In this document: piece after piece, positions 17,878 to 27,310 of the stretch | Layout of the letters: every line of letters begins with the position of its first letter | How positions within the stretch are numbered: the stretch's first letter is position 1 | Source: Roseiflexus sp034432635 | GTDB lineage: Bacteria > Chloroflexota > Chloroflexia > Chloroflexales > Roseiflexaceae | Direction of reading: 5' to 3' | DNA length: 64,000 nt | Assembly (NCBI GenBank): GCA_034432635.1 | Contig: DAOUBK010000094.1 | Location: forward strand, 85,250-149,249 | Position numbers and translations under genes: made by a program | The notes under the pieces: model-generated | Seen by the model: the letters and a program-made list of their open reading frames with translations, nothing else | Told to the model about the DNA's origin: nothing | The model's database searches: none

Positions 17878-19000
17878 CGGTCGCACCAGGAGATGGGTTG
17901 CTGGCATAGCGCGAAATGTTCAGCACGATGCCAACCGCGGTCATACACACAGTCAACGATGTTCCGCCGTAGCTAATGAAAGGCAGGGTCAACCCCGTAA
18001 ACGGAATAAGGGTCGTCACCACAGCAATGTTGATCAATGCCTGAAAGACTAGCCAGACGGTAATGCCGGTCGCAAGCAGCGCCGCAAAGGGATCAGGCGA
18101 ACGTCCGGCAATACGCATCCCGCGGTAGGCGATCACCAGAAAGCAGGTGATGACGAACAGGGTTCCGATCAGACCAAACTCTTCGCCGATAATGGCAAAG
18201 ATGGCGTCGGTGTGAGCTTCGGGCAACCAGAAGAACTTCTGGCGCGCCTGTCCGATACCGACGCCGAACAGCCCGCCGCTCCCCAGGGCATAGAGAGCGT
18301 GCACCGGTTGATACCCCGCACCCTGGTAGTGCGCAAACGGATCGATCCAGGCGGCGATCCGTTCCTGCCGATAGGCTGCAATGTTGATCAATCCCCAGAA
18401 TGCACCACCTGCAACAACTGCCGCCCCAATGACATGAAGCACGTTTGCGCCAGCAGCAAAGTACACAATCCCGGCAATGATCACCAGGACAATCGTCGTT
18501 CCGAGGTCACGCCCCAGCATCACCAGCCCGCATACCACGCCGAGCATGAGCGCAAACGGAACCAACCCATAGGTCACGTTGGTCAGTTTCTCACCACGGC
18601 GCGAGAGCCAGTCGGCAATGTAAATCACCAGCGTCAGCTTGGCGATCTCCGATGGTTGCATGCTGAATGCGCCAATGCGGATCCAGCTGCGTGCACCGTT
18701 GGCTTCGGTCATCGATGCCGGCAGGAGCAGCGTCAGCACGAGCAGGAAGAGCGTACCTACCATCAGGTGCACCGAGAAGCGCCGCCAGACGCGATAATCG
18801 ATGCGCTGCGCCACAAGTAAGCCGGCTGTGCCGATCAGAGCAGCAATCATCTGTCGCCAGGTGTAGTAGAGTTGATCACCGGTATCGGCATACGCACGCA
18901 TAAACGATGCGCTGTAGACCATAACCAGTCCGAGTGGAATGAGTACCCCAACTGCTGTCAGCAGGGGGTAGTCCGGTTTGCGTTGAAGCATTGCTGCCAT
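17729..19000 (-). CDS. ftsW: Lipid II polymerase FtsW (SEDS family)
   Basis: About 423 residues from ATG 19000 (19012 and 18991 are also possible). Ten-helix SEDS glycosyltransferase that polymerises lipid II with FtsI at the septum. Family marks: KPDYPLL then VMVYSAS, ARSWIRIGAFSMQPSEIAKL, GRDLGTTIVL, YALGSGGLFGVGIGQARQK, EAHTDAIFAIIGEEFG, and the final PFISYGGTSL. The membrane domain ends at NISRYASN. After that the frame runs on for over 50 residues of Arg-rich, low-complexity tail that overlaps the murG 5' end. It lies in order after the rhomboid gene with an 83-nt gap. Confidence 0.94.
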   Translation of the reverse strand: MAAMLQRKPDYPLLTAVGVLIPLGLVMVYSASFMRAYADTGDQLYYTWRQMIAALIGTAGLLVAQRIDYRVWRRFSVHLMVGTLFLLVLTLLLPASMTEANGARSWIRIGAFSMQPSEIAKLTLVIYIADWLSRRGEKLTNVTYGLVPFALMLGVVCGLVMLGRDLGTTIVLVIIAGIVYFAAGANVLHVIGAAVVAGGAFWGLINIAAYRQERIAAWIDPFAHYQGAGYQPVHALYALGSGGLFGVGIGQARQKFFWLPEAHTDAIFAIIGEEFGLIGTLFVITCFLVIAYRGMRIAGRSPDPFAALLATGITVWLVFQALINIAVVTTLIPFTGLTLPFISYGGTSLTVCMTAVGIVLNISRYASNPSPGATDETVTDTARSGRAVSFARLAGWWRNGRSRVSGVSRRRSTQRAWGAIRRR

Positions 19001-19083
19001 ATGCCACCACATATGAATAGGGAACGCAGTGGTACCGTGTCCCTGCGGCACTCCAGATCACAGAACGAACATGCTGCGTGCAT

Positions 19084-19932
19084 CTACAGTAGGATCGCCA
19101 GCGGCGGCGTGATGATCAACACCAGCACGACCAGCACCACCAGTACTGCCATCGTCAGGAGCCATCCAGCGCGCAGACCCAATCGAACGACCGTCGGCGG
19201 ATAGGAACGCGGATCGAGCGCAAAACGTGGCGCCAGCAACCATCCGATCACTGTGCCGGCCAGCAACCCGCCGATATGTGCATTGTTGTCGATGTAGGGC
19301 GACGTAAATCCGAGCGCCAGATTGATCATCACCACGAATATCAGGCTGCCGAGTTGCTGACGTGCGATGCCGCCCAGCACCGAACGCGCAACGACGTAGA
19401 AGGCGATCAGCGCGCCAATCAGACCAAAAATCGCCCCCGACGCGCCAACCGAGGGGTTGGGATTGAACGCATACGACATCACTCCGCCGCCTAAACCGGC
19501 GATCAGGTAGAGTGCCAGGAAGCGTTGCGAGCCGAAGATGCGTTCAGTTTCGAAGCCCAGCGAATAGAGCGCAAACGAGTTGAAGAACAGGTGTGCAATG
19601 CTGCCATGAAGAAACATTGCGGTCAGAAAACGGTAGTACTGCCCGCCAATGAAAATCGCAGCATTCTCTTTCGCACCCCAGATCAGGGTCAGTTCGTACA
19701 CACTCACGACACCGGCAATACGGATACCGATCACATCCAGCAACCAGGGTCCGACGAAGATCAGAATGTTGATCACCAGCAGGGTGCGCGCCACCCAGGG
19801 CGTAAACAGCGGAACCCGCACGCGCAACGACGCGGCTTCAGCCGGTTCTGCAGGCGCCGGCTCTTCGGGCTGGCGCCCTGCTGCTTCAAGGTTGCGCAGG
19901 ACCTGTTGATAATCGTTATCGTTATCGCTCAC
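19084..19932 (-). CDS. Rhomboid family intramembrane serine protease
   Basis: 282 residues. A 35-residue acidic, Pro-rich cytoplasmic N-terminus leads into six or more membrane helices. The rhomboid signatures are complete: HGSIAHLFFNSFALYSLG (oxyanion His/Asn), GASGAIFGL with catalytic S165, and AHIGGLLAG with catalytic H219. It is therefore expected to cleave transmembrane substrates. The GTG start overlaps the murD TGA (GTGA at 19929-19932) and ftsW follows, so it is expressed with the dcw operon. A divisome or cell-wall substrate is an inference from position. Confidence 0.93.
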   Translation of the reverse strand: MSDNDNDYQQVLRNLEAAGRQPEEPAPAEPAEAASLRVRVPLFTPWVARTLLVINILIFVGPWLLDVIGIRIAGVVSVYELTLIWGAKENAAIFIGGQYYRFLTAMFLHGSIAHLFFNSFALYSLGFETERIFGSQRFLALYLIAGLGGGVMSYAFNPNPSVGASGAIFGLIGALIAFYVVARSVLGGIARQQLGSLIFVVMINLALGFTSPYIDNNAHIGGLLAGTVIGWLLAPRFALDPRSYPPTVVRLGLRAGWLLTMAVLVVLVVLVLIITPPLAILL

Positions 19933-21329
19933 GTAAAACTCTCGACGATGCGGCGAAACGCTTCACCGCGATGAAACTCATTGCGGAACATACCAAAACT
20001 CGCGCACCCCGGCGAAAGCAGCACAATGTCGCCGGGTGCGGCGATGTGGCGGGCTGCCATAACCACACCCTCAAAGTCGTCGAACGGTCCGCATACTTCG
20101 ACCGATGGAGCCACTCTCCACAGAGCCTGTTGCAACCGTGGCGTGGCAGTTCCATGCACCAGCACGACGGCTTTGACACGACCGGCAATCTCACGCACAA
20201 GATCATCGAACGGCAATTGTTTGTCGGCGCCACCGGCGATTAACACAACTGGATCGTCGAACGCCTGCAGGGCTGCGATCACTGCTGTGGGGGCTGTTGC
20301 TGTGGTGTCGTTGATGTAACGCACCCCGTCGAGTTCGCGCACCAGTTCTAACCGATGTTCGACGCCGGTAAACATGCGTACAGCGCGCCGAATATGATCC
20401 GACGCAACGCCGAAGGAGCAGGCTGCTGCAGTTGCCGCAGCAATGTTCCCCAGGTTATGCGCGCCGCGGAGCTGCACATCGTCGCGTGTGCAGATGACGT
20501 GCTGTTCACCGCGATGATCACGCCAGATCAACTCGTCTCCCTGCCAGAAGGCTGCCCGCCCCGCGGGTGCCAGCGCCGGATGTGCAGCGCTGGCGAACCA
20601 GACCACATCATCAGGGCGCTGTTCAACCACCGCCATTGCCCGCATCAACGGCGAGTCGGCGTTCAACACCACTGCGTCGCCGGAGCGTTGATGTCGCCAG
20701 ATCTGCTCCTTTGCCCGAATGTATGCCTCCATCGTTCCGTGCCGATCCAGATGGTCTGGTGCAAGTGTAGTAATACAGGCAATCTTCGGGCTTAACCCGG
20801 CTTCACCCAACCCTTCGAGCACGAACGAGGAGAGTTCCAGCACCACGGGGGTTGTGGCTGTCAGCGCGGGCAACTGTTCGAGCGCTGAAATGCGCAGATT
20901 GCCGGCGATCACCGTATCCGGAAACTGCTCGCGCAGCATAGCGCCGAGCAGGAGCGTTGTCGTCGTCTTGCCTTTGGTGCCGGTCACGCCGAGAACAGGT
21001 CCGGGGCAGAGTCGGAAGAAGATGGTCATCTCCATTTCGATAGTTGCGCCCGCAGCCCGCGCACTCTCGAGGTAGCGCGAGGAAGGCGGCACCGCCGGGT
21101 TGCGCACAACGATCTCCGCCCGGCGGAAATCATCTTCGCGGTGTTCGCCCAACACGAAACGGATCGGCAGACCGGCGAGTGCATCGAGCGACGCACGCAG
21201 GTCATCAGGTCCACGCAGATCGGTAACCGTCACATCGGCGCCCTGTAAGGCGAGGAAGCGTGCCACACCCGTTCCGCCGCCATGAACGCCAAGCCCCATA
21301 ACCAGCACGCGCTTGCCTGCCAGTTGCAT
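19929..21329 (-). CDS. murD: UDP-N-acetylmuramoyl-L-alanine--D-glutamate ligase
   Basis: 466-residue Mur ligase adding D-Glu. N-terminal Rossmann-like VLVMGLGVHGGGTGVARFL, the ATP P-loop LGVTGTKGKTTTTLLLG, the middle-domain LELSSFVLEGL and LAPDHLDRHGTMEAYIRAK, and the C-terminal-domain YINDTTATAPTAVIAAL are all present. Length is normal. ATG 21329 follows mraY by 6 nt. Its stop overlaps the rhomboid start. Confidence 0.96.
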   Translation of the reverse strand: MQLAGKRVLVMGLGVHGGGTGVARFLALQGADVTVTDLRGPDDLRASLDALAGLPIRFVLGEHREDDFRRAEIVVRNPAVPPSSRYLESARAAGATIEMEMTIFFRLCPGPVLGVTGTKGKTTTTLLLGAMLREQFPDTVIAGNLRISALEQLPALTATTPVVLELSSFVLEGLGEAGLSPKIACITTLAPDHLDRHGTMEAYIRAKEQIWRHQRSGDAVVLNADSPLMRAMAVVEQRPDDVVWFASAAHPALAPAGRAAFWQGDELIWRDHRGEQHVICTRDDVQLRGAHNLGNIAAATAAACSFGVASDHIRRAVRMFTGVEHRLELVRELDGVRYINDTTATAPTAVIAALQAFDDPVVLIAGGADKQLPFDDLVREIAGRVKAVVLVHGTATPRLQQALWRVAPSVEVCGPFDDFEGVVMAARHIAAPGDIVLLSPGCASFGMFRNEFHRGEAFRRIVESFT

Positions 21330-21335
21330 ACCGTT

Positions 21336-22427
21336 CTACCGTTCTCCCGTCACTGCCGGTCGTTCGACCGTCATCTGCGCCTGTTGGGTATTATTGATCG
21401 TCAGCGCCAGCGATATACCGACCAGCGCCGCCACCAGGCCCACCAGCACGAAACGCTGCATCACCTGCGTTTCACTCCAACCGAGCAGTTCAAAGTGGTT
21501 GTGAAGCGGCGACATTTTGAACACCCGACGCCCAACGCCGGTGCGCCGTTTCGTCCATTTGAAATAGCCAACTTGAATGATAACCGAGAGTGCTTCAGCG
21601 ACGAACACCAGACCGACAACCGGCAACAGCAGCCACTGCTGCGACTGAAGGGCAATCACGCCCAGCACCGCACCCAGCGAGAGCGCACCCAGATCGCCCA
21701 TGAACACCTGCGCCGGATGCGCGTTGTACCACAGAAAAGCCGCGCATGCCCCAACGAGCGTAAAACAGAATGCCATCAGGTTAATGAACTCGCCGTTCAG
21801 GAAGGTAATCACTCCGTAGGCAGCGAACGCCAGCGTCAGATTCCATCCCGCCAGACTATCGAGACCATCGGTAAGGTTCACTGCATTGCTCGTGCCGACG
21901 ATGATCAGCATGGCAAACGGGATGAACCACAGACCGATGTCGAACTGCCCGACGAACGGGACGCGCACCTGCCCGAAGTTTGCCAGACCGAATGGCGGCG
22001 GCAGGTAGAGCACCAGTGCGGCGCCGAAGGCGATCAGTAACATCAACGCCATTTTAGTGCGCGGCGTAAACCCATACGTCTTCGACCGACTCCTGACCAG
22101 CGACATGTAATCATCAACCGCGCCAAGGATGGCAAACGCGATCAGAACCGCGAGCGGCAGCAGGATCGACCAGCGATCGATCAGGTTGAACGCCACGTTC
22201 AAAACAATGACCGGCAGCAGAATGATAATCCCTCCCATTGTTGGCGTACCGGTCTTGACCTGGTGCCTCTGCGGTCCTTCGAGGCGAATCTGCTTGCCAA
22301 TCCGATGGCGTCGCAGGAAGCGGATCCAGTATCCGCCTGTTGCGAGGGTCAGGATAAAGGCAGCTGCTGCCAGCAGCAGCGCGCGTGCCATATCCTGCAC
22401 CAGTAATGCCTGGAGCGTTTCACGCAC
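21336..22427 (-). CDS. mraY: Phospho-N-acetylmuramoyl-pentapeptide transferase
   Basis: 363-residue, ten-helix membrane enzyme making lipid I on undecaprenyl phosphate. KTGTPTMGGIIIL, DDYMSLVRSRSKTYG (Asp-rich active site), NAVNLTDGLDSLAGW, FMGDLGALSLGAVLG and the cytoplasmic HHG-like loop (SPLHNHFELLGWSE) are the family motifs. The GTG start at 22427 has a strong AGAGGAG just upstream. It is 6 nt from murD and 65 nt after murF. Confidence 0.97.
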   Translation of the reverse strand: MRETLQALLVQDMARALLLAAAAFILTLATGGYWIRFLRRHRIGKQIRLEGPQRHQVKTGTPTMGGIIILLPVIVLNVAFNLIDRWSILLPLAVLIAFAILGAVDDYMSLVRSRSKTYGFTPRTKMALMLLIAFGAALVLYLPPPFGLANFGQVRVPFVGQFDIGLWFIPFAMLIIVGTSNAVNLTDGLDSLAGWNLTLAFAAYGVITFLNGEFINLMAFCFTLVGACAAFLWYNAHPAQVFMGDLGALSLGAVLGVIALQSQQWLLLPVVGLVFVAEALSVIIQVGYFKWTKRRTGVGRRVFKMSPLHNHFELLGWSETQVMQRFVLVGLVAALVGISLALTINNTQQAQMTVERPAVTGER

Positions 22428-22492
22428 GTGTGTCTCCTCTTACGTCATTGCTCTCCGGGACGATGGATATTGGTTTGCGAAACGACAGAGTA

Positions 22493-23950
22493 TCACGGAC
22501 GATGCTGCTGCAACCGCACCACAATGCTCTCCATCAACATACCACGCGACCCCTTGATCAATACGAAGTCGCCAGGCGCCATGTAGGACATCGCCAGTTC
22601 TGCCGCTTCGTCGTTATCGTCAACGCTCTGGACCTGTTCAGGTGTCATACCCGTCTGCAGGGCTTCATCGGCGATCCAGCGCGCCCGCTGTCCCACCGTG
22701 ATCAGGAACTGGACAACTTCGGCGGCACGCGCACCGACCCTGCGATGCGCCTCTTCTTCGATACTTCCCAATTCCAGCATATCCCCCAGAATAGCAATGC
22801 GCCGCCCTTCGAGTTCCGCCAGCAGATTGAGTGCTGCCAGCATCGAGGCTGGCGACGCATTGTACGTATCGTCGATCAGTGTCGTCTGATGGACACCGGG
22901 TACAGCCAGAAGCCTGAGTTGGGCGCTTTCATCACGCAGACCCGCGATGATCGCCTCCCACTCCATACCGAGCAGCAACCCGGCGGAAGCCGCGGCAAGC
23001 GCCGTGTGAACACTGTGCCGCCCCAGCAACGGCAGCGTTAGATGGAAAGCATCACCCTGATAATGCACCCGAAAACTGACCCCCTGCAACCCGCGACTTT
23101 CGATCGCATCTGCCCAGAGATCCGCTGCCGGGTCGAGACCATAGAAGAACGGACGGGCACGGGTCACCTCCGCCATTGCGCGCACCCGTGGGTCATCGAT
23201 ATTGAGAATCGCAAACCCATCGTCGGGCAGCGCCTGCGGCAACTCACTTTTGGCGCGTTGGATCGCTTCGATACTCCCCATCCGCTCGAGATGCGACGGA
23301 CCCACATTGGTCACAATGCCGAGGCGTGGCCGGGCAAGAGCCGCCAGATGCGCGATCTCGCCCGGACCGTACATGCCCATTTCCAGCACTGCCACCTGAT
23401 GGTCGGCGGTTAGTTTGAGCAGCACAATGGGCAATGTCGCCTCGCTGTTGTAACTTCTTGGACTTTTTAAGGTGCGAAAGCTGCGCTGAAGAACACTAGC
23501 AGTCACCTCTTTCGTCGAGGTTTTGCCCACACTTCCGGTGATGCCGATCACAACGGGTTGATACTTCCCCCGGTGATAGGCTGCCAGCCGGTTCAGCGCC
23601 GCCTGCGGATCATCGACAGCAATCAGCAGAACACTATCGGGTGTCGCCTGGTCTAATCCTTCCCCAGTGACCGGATTGATCACCACGTAGGGACGTCCGG
23701 GCGACAGGTTCGACAGTTTGTCGCGACGCACCAGAGCGCCGCGTGCGCCACGCGCTGCCGCATCCGCCAGAAACTCGTGGCCATCGACCCGTTCGCCACG
23801 CAGGGCGACGAACAGGCACTCTGACGTCGCCTGACGCGAATCGATCACCGCTTCGCTAAAGGCGACCTGCACCAACGCGGGCGGTAACGGTGGCCTGCGC
23901 CGATCCGCTTCCGCCTGCACGCCAAGCAGCACTTTATCCAGTTGCAACAC
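22493..23950 (-). CDS. murF: UDP-N-acetylmuramoyl-tripeptide--D-alanyl-D-alanine ligase
   Basis: 485-residue Mur ligase adding D-Ala-D-Ala, the product of Ddl in the same cluster. DSRQATSECLFVALRGERVDG is the N-terminal UDP-substrate domain, GITGSVGKTSTKEV the P-loop, VLEMGMYGPGEI and NVGPSHLERMGS the middle domain, and IDDTYNASPASMLAAL the C-terminal domain. GTG at 23950 has AGAAGGG upstream. The MurE gene, which usually stands before murF, is missing here; the gap to ftsI is 95 nt and empty. Confidence 0.96.
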   Translation of the reverse strand: MLQLDKVLLGVQAEADRRRPPLPPALVQVAFSEAVIDSRQATSECLFVALRGERVDGHEFLADAAARGARGALVRRDKLSNLSPGRPYVVINPVTGEGLDQATPDSVLLIAVDDPQAALNRLAAYHRGKYQPVVIGITGSVGKTSTKEVTASVLQRSFRTLKSPRSYNSEATLPIVLLKLTADHQVAVLEMGMYGPGEIAHLAALARPRLGIVTNVGPSHLERMGSIEAIQRAKSELPQALPDDGFAILNIDDPRVRAMAEVTRARPFFYGLDPAADLWADAIESRGLQGVSFRVHYQGDAFHLTLPLLGRHSVHTALAAASAGLLLGMEWEAIIAGLRDESAQLRLLAVPGVHQTTLIDDTYNASPASMLAALNLLAELEGRRIAILGDMLELGSIEEEAHRRVGARAAEVVQFLITVGQRARWIADEALQTGMTPEQVQSVDDNDEAAELAMSYMAPGDFVLIKGSRGMLMESIVVRLQQHRP

Positions 23951-24045
23951 CGCCGTACCCTTCTTCGATCACAGCACATCAATCCGGCGGCATTGTAACA
24001 TAACCTCATTTGACCGGAAACAACGGCGTAGCGTGTTCCCCGCAC

Positions 24046-25902
24046 CTACCGGTTGAGACGCCCGCCCACCGTCTGCCCTGGATCGACCAGTCCCATATCG
24101 GGAGCGATACGCGCGTACTGGAGCAGTTGCGTTGCAATCGACTGGAAGAGCGGTATCGCAGTGCGCACCGCCCAGTAATCGTCGCGTGGGCGATCGACTT
24201 TCACCAGGATGGCAAAACGTGCGTGCTCAGCCGGGGCAAGCCCGGCGACCGATCCAATCGTCGCATCGGCGACATACCCGCCACGTCCGTCCGGGATCGA
24301 CGATGTACCGGTTTTGGCGCATACTTCGTAACCGGGCACGAGCCATGTATCGCTGTAGTTACCGGTCATGCCCGCCCAGACGACCGGTGCATAATGGTTG
24401 GCAGATTTCACCAGCATGCGGCGCACCGTCCATGCAACCCCCGGCTCGATCGGCTGCCCGACCTGTTTGGGTTGGGTGATGACGCAATCATCGCCGCGGC
24501 AGCGCCGTTCGACAACGTATGGACGCATGAGTCTGCCATCGTTGCCAATCGCAGCCACCATACGCACCAGTTGAAGCGGCGTTACGGCTATCCCCTGCCC
24601 ATACCCGTTGGTATCGAGCACCAGCGGACTCCAGCCATCCTGGGCTGGAGTCTGTACCATCCCTGCGGCTTCACCGGCAATGTCGACGCCGGTGGGACGA
24701 CCAAAACCAAACTCGTTCAGCATTGCGTAGAAACGATCGGCGCCGATCAGTTCCGCCAGTTGCAGTGCACCGACATTACTCGAGTGGTAGAGCACCTTTT
24801 CCGGATTGACAGGACCGTTCCCCGCTCCGTTCCAGTTCGATAGACGCCATCCGTAGCGATAGACGCCGCCGGGATCATCAACGACCGTATCAGCGGTAAA
24901 AGCGCGGGTCTGCAAACCGGCAGCAACCGTAAAGATTTTGAAGGTCGAACCCGGCTCATACTGCGTCCCGATCGCCGGATTCAGGTTGTACATTTCCGGT
25001 GCGTACTCGAAGTAATGGTTGGGGTCGAACGTCGGATAACTGGCCATGCCGAGGATCGCGCCGGTGCGCGGATCCATCACGATCACCATGCCGCCGTCGG
25101 CATTGTGCTCATCGACCGCTTTTTTCAGTTCGGTCTCGATAATATGCTGCACGGTGGGATCGATGGTCAACTGGAGATCAACGCCTGGCGCCGCCGGTTG
25201 AACTTCCTGCGGCGCGATCCAGATCGGGTTGCGCTGCGAGTCGACTTCCGCCGTCATGACTCCGGTACTGCCGCGCAACAGCGTATCGTAGTATCCTTCG
25301 ATACCGCTGATGCCGACGTGCTCAAAATTGACTGCGCCAACCACGTGGGCAGCGAAGGTCTGTTGCGGGTAGACGCGGCGCGGTTCGTACTGAAGCAGCA
25401 ATCCAGGCTCATTGAGCGCGATGATGCGTTCGGCGATCTCCGGTTCGAGCCAGCGTTTGATGCGCACCTGATAGCGTGACGTGTTCTGCATTGCTGCCAG
25501 AATGTCGGGCGACGGAACACCAAGCAGACCGGAAAGGGTCAGCGCCAGGCGGGGCGCCTGCTTCTGGTCGATCTGCGACGGTACGACATACAGGCTCTGG
25601 AGATCGACATCGAGCGCCAGGACGTTTCCTTTGCTGTCACGAATAACACCGCGCGGCGCGGGGATCGGCAGACGCTGATACACCTCGGCGCGTGCCATCT
25701 CTGCCAGCGTGCGTCCGCCAACCCGCACCTGCCCGGTCTGAATACTGCCCAGATGCACCGCCACACGCACGATGATCACCACGGCGATCAGCAGAATCAG
25801 GTTCAACCGCCAGCGACTGATCGTGATCGAGCGTGTCGCTGTGGCGCTGCGCCGCGCTGGAGTACGATTGACAACAGTGCTGCGTGTGGTACGGGCAGCC
25901 AT
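24046..25902 (-). CDS. ftsI: Penicillin-binding protein, class B transpeptidase (FtsI/PBP2-like)
   Basis: 618-residue class B PBP, the septal peptidoglycan transpeptidase partner of FtsW. A basic N-terminus and one anchor helix (LNLILLIAVVIIVRVAVHL, about 34-52) come first. The dimerisation domain starts APRGVIRDSKGNVLALD. The penicillin-binding domain holds PGSTFK with the acyl-serine S319 and K322, the YHSSN box, and AKTGTSS. No PASTA repeats follow. Between the boxes is RRCRGDDC, a possible disulfide loop. It follows ftsL by 13 nt. Confidence 0.95.
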   Translation of the reverse strand: MAARTTRSTVVNRTPARRSATATRSITISRWRLNLILLIAVVIIVRVAVHLGSIQTGQVRVGGRTLAEMARAEVYQRLPIPAPRGVIRDSKGNVLALDVDLQSLYVVPSQIDQKQAPRLALTLSGLLGVPSPDILAAMQNTSRYQVRIKRWLEPEIAERIIALNEPGLLLQYEPRRVYPQQTFAAHVVGAVNFEHVGISGIEGYYDTLLRGSTGVMTAEVDSQRNPIWIAPQEVQPAAPGVDLQLTIDPTVQHIIETELKKAVDEHNADGGMVIVMDPRTGAILGMASYPTFDPNHYFEYAPEMYNLNPAIGTQYEPGSTFKIFTVAAGLQTRAFTADTVVDDPGGVYRYGWRLSNWNGAGNGPVNPEKVLYHSSNVGALQLAELIGADRFYAMLNEFGFGRPTGVDIAGEAAGMVQTPAQDGWSPLVLDTNGYGQGIAVTPLQLVRMVAAIGNDGRLMRPYVVERRCRGDDCVITQPKQVGQPIEPGVAWTVRRMLVKSANHYAPVVWAGMTGNYSDTWLVPGYEVCAKTGTSSIPDGRGGYVADATIGSVAGLAPAEHARFAILVKVDRPRDDYWAVRTAIPLFQSIATQLLQYARIAPDMGLVDPGQTVGGRLNR

Positions 25903-25915
25903 ACGACGTTCCTTA

Positions 25916-26314
25916 CTACGGGTTCAGCGGCATGCCATCGTGCAATGGCGATTCTTGGTCGGCAGATGTACCGATGGTGATATACCGCATCTGCTCCGGT
26001 CGCATCGGACGAAGGTTCATCCGGAGGGCGCGGCGTTCGATGTCCACAAGCGACTGAGCGCGCGCCAGACGCAATCGCAGATTGCTCTGCTCGCGCAGCA
26101 ACACCGTTTGCCGACGCTGCAACTGCGCAATCGCATGCCCTTGGGTTGCCAGATGCCCCGTTTGCGCAAGGGTCAACCCGCTCATCAACGCCAGCCACAG
26201 TGCGGCAGCGATCAACCGTCGCCCGCCATCGAGGCGCAGATAGCGCGAGAGTTCACCGCGACGTTCTTTCGCTTCGCGGATGGTTGGATAGAGCGGTTTG
26301 AGTGTGACAGCCAT
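25916..26314 (-). CDS. ftsL: FtsL-like cell division protein
   Basis: 132 residues: a basic cytoplasmic segment, one membrane helix (RLIAAALWLALMSGLTLA, about 33-50) and then a coiled coil (AIAQLQRRQTVLLREQSNLRLRLARAQS split into heptads, about 62-90). FtsL proteins are very divergent, so the call rests on this architecture and on the standard place between rsmH and ftsI. FtsL with FtsB/FtsQ activates FtsWI. The gene is 13 nt before ftsI and 48 nt after rsmH. Confidence 0.8.
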   Translation of the reverse strand: MAVTLKPLYPTIREAKERRGELSRYLRLDGGRRLIAAALWLALMSGLTLAQTGHLATQGHAIAQLQRRQTVLLREQSNLRLRLARAQSLVDIERRALRMNLRPMRPEQMRYITIGTSADQESPLHDGMPLNP

Positions 26315-26362
26315 CGGTTCACCTTACTTTCCCTCAATCGTGCGCTGAAACAGCATACCTTT

Positions 26363-27250
26363 TTACGCGACCCGTTCTGCTACCCGTAACCTGGCGCTGC
26401 GACTGCGCGGGTTGGCGCGTTGTTCTTCGACACTGGCTTCGACCGGCTTGCGTGTAATCACGCGCAGACGTCCCGCTTGCGCCTCGGCGCGCAGTGTGTG
26501 CTTGACAATCCGATCTTCCAGCGAGTGAAAGGCAATGATTGCCATCCTCCCGCCAGGCGCCAGCAGATCGATAATCTGCGGCAACGCCGCTTCCAGGCTT
26601 GCCAATTCGTCGTTGACCGCAATCCGCAACGCCTGAAATGTACGCGTCGCCGGATGAATCCTGCCGCGCTGCCTACCCAACGCCCGACTGACAATCGCCG
26701 CCAGTTCATCGGTAGTCGTCACCGGCTTGCGCCGCCGCGCTTCAGCGATCACGCGAGCGATGCGGCGTGAAGCGCGCTCTTCGCCATAGCGAAAGATCAA
26801 GTCGGCAAGTTCCTGTTCTGGCAGATCGTTGACCAGATGTGCTGCCGTTAGCCGCGCATCTGGATCGAGACGCATATCGAGCGGCGCACGCGCCTGAAAC
26901 GAAAATCCCCGCTCCGGCGTGTCGAGTTGATACGATGAGACCCCCAGATCGAGCACCACACCCTCTACCTGCACAAAGCCGGATGTCGTCGCCAGCCAGC
27001 CAATCTCCCGAAAGCTGCCGCGTACAAGCGTCACCCGATTACCGTATGGCGCCAGTCGCGCTGCTACCGCTGTCAGCGCCGCTGGGTCACAGTCAATCCC
27101 CAACAGACGACCGTCGGGTGACGAGGCCTCCAGGATCGCCGCAGCATGACCGCCGCCGCCAACCGTTCCATCGATGTACCTGCCCCCAGGGCGCGGCGCC
27201 AGCCCGGCGATTACCTCGGTAAGCAATACTGGTGTGTGCTGGTATTCCAA
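26363..27250 (-). CDS. rsmH: 16S rRNA (cytosine(1402)-N(4))-methyltransferase
   Basis: 295-residue SAM-dependent methyltransferase (MraW) modifying C1402 in the ribosomal P site. HTPVLLTEVIAGL is the family N-terminus, YIDGTVGGGGHAAAIL is the SAM motif, VVLDLGVSSYQLD the substrate site and MAIIAFHSLEDRIVKH the C-terminal block, followed by the usual NPRSRSARLRV end. Second gene of the cluster, separated from mraZ by 60 nt that carry a heptamer repeat. Confidence 0.97.
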   Translation of the reverse strand: MEYQHTPVLLTEVIAGLAPRPGGRYIDGTVGGGGHAAAILEASSPDGRLLGIDCDPAALTAVAARLAPYGNRVTLVRGSFREIGWLATTSGFVQVEGVVLDLGVSSYQLDTPERGFSFQARAPLDMRLDPDARLTAAHLVNDLPEQELADLIFRYGEERASRRIARVIAEARRRKPVTTTDELAAIVSRALGRQRGRIHPATRTFQALRIAVNDELASLEAALPQIIDLLAPGGRMAIIAFHSLEDRIVKHTLRAEAQAGRLRVITRKPVEASVEEQRANPRSRSARLRVAERVA

Positions 27251-27264
27251 AGAACTGACTTATT

Positions 27265-27296
27265 GTTGAACGTTCAACGTTCAACGCTCAACGTTC
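27265..27296. repeat. Tandem GTTCAAC heptamers with a 14-bp palindrome, between mraZ and rsmH
   Basis: GTTGAACGTTCAAC (27265-27278) is a perfect palindrome and is continued by GTTCAAC (27279-27285), GCTCAAC (27286-27292) and GTTC. It lies inside the operon between mraZ and rsmH. The role is unknown; it may be a dispersed simple repeat or a local RNA structure. Confidence 0.6.
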
Positions 27297-27310
27297 TAAA
27301 CCCCACCTCA

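Noticed and set aside
27265..27296. Heptamer array as a CRISPR array or origin
   Set aside because: Repeats are 7 nt, directly adjacent and only three to four in number, with no spacers, no DnaA boxes and no cas genes nearby.
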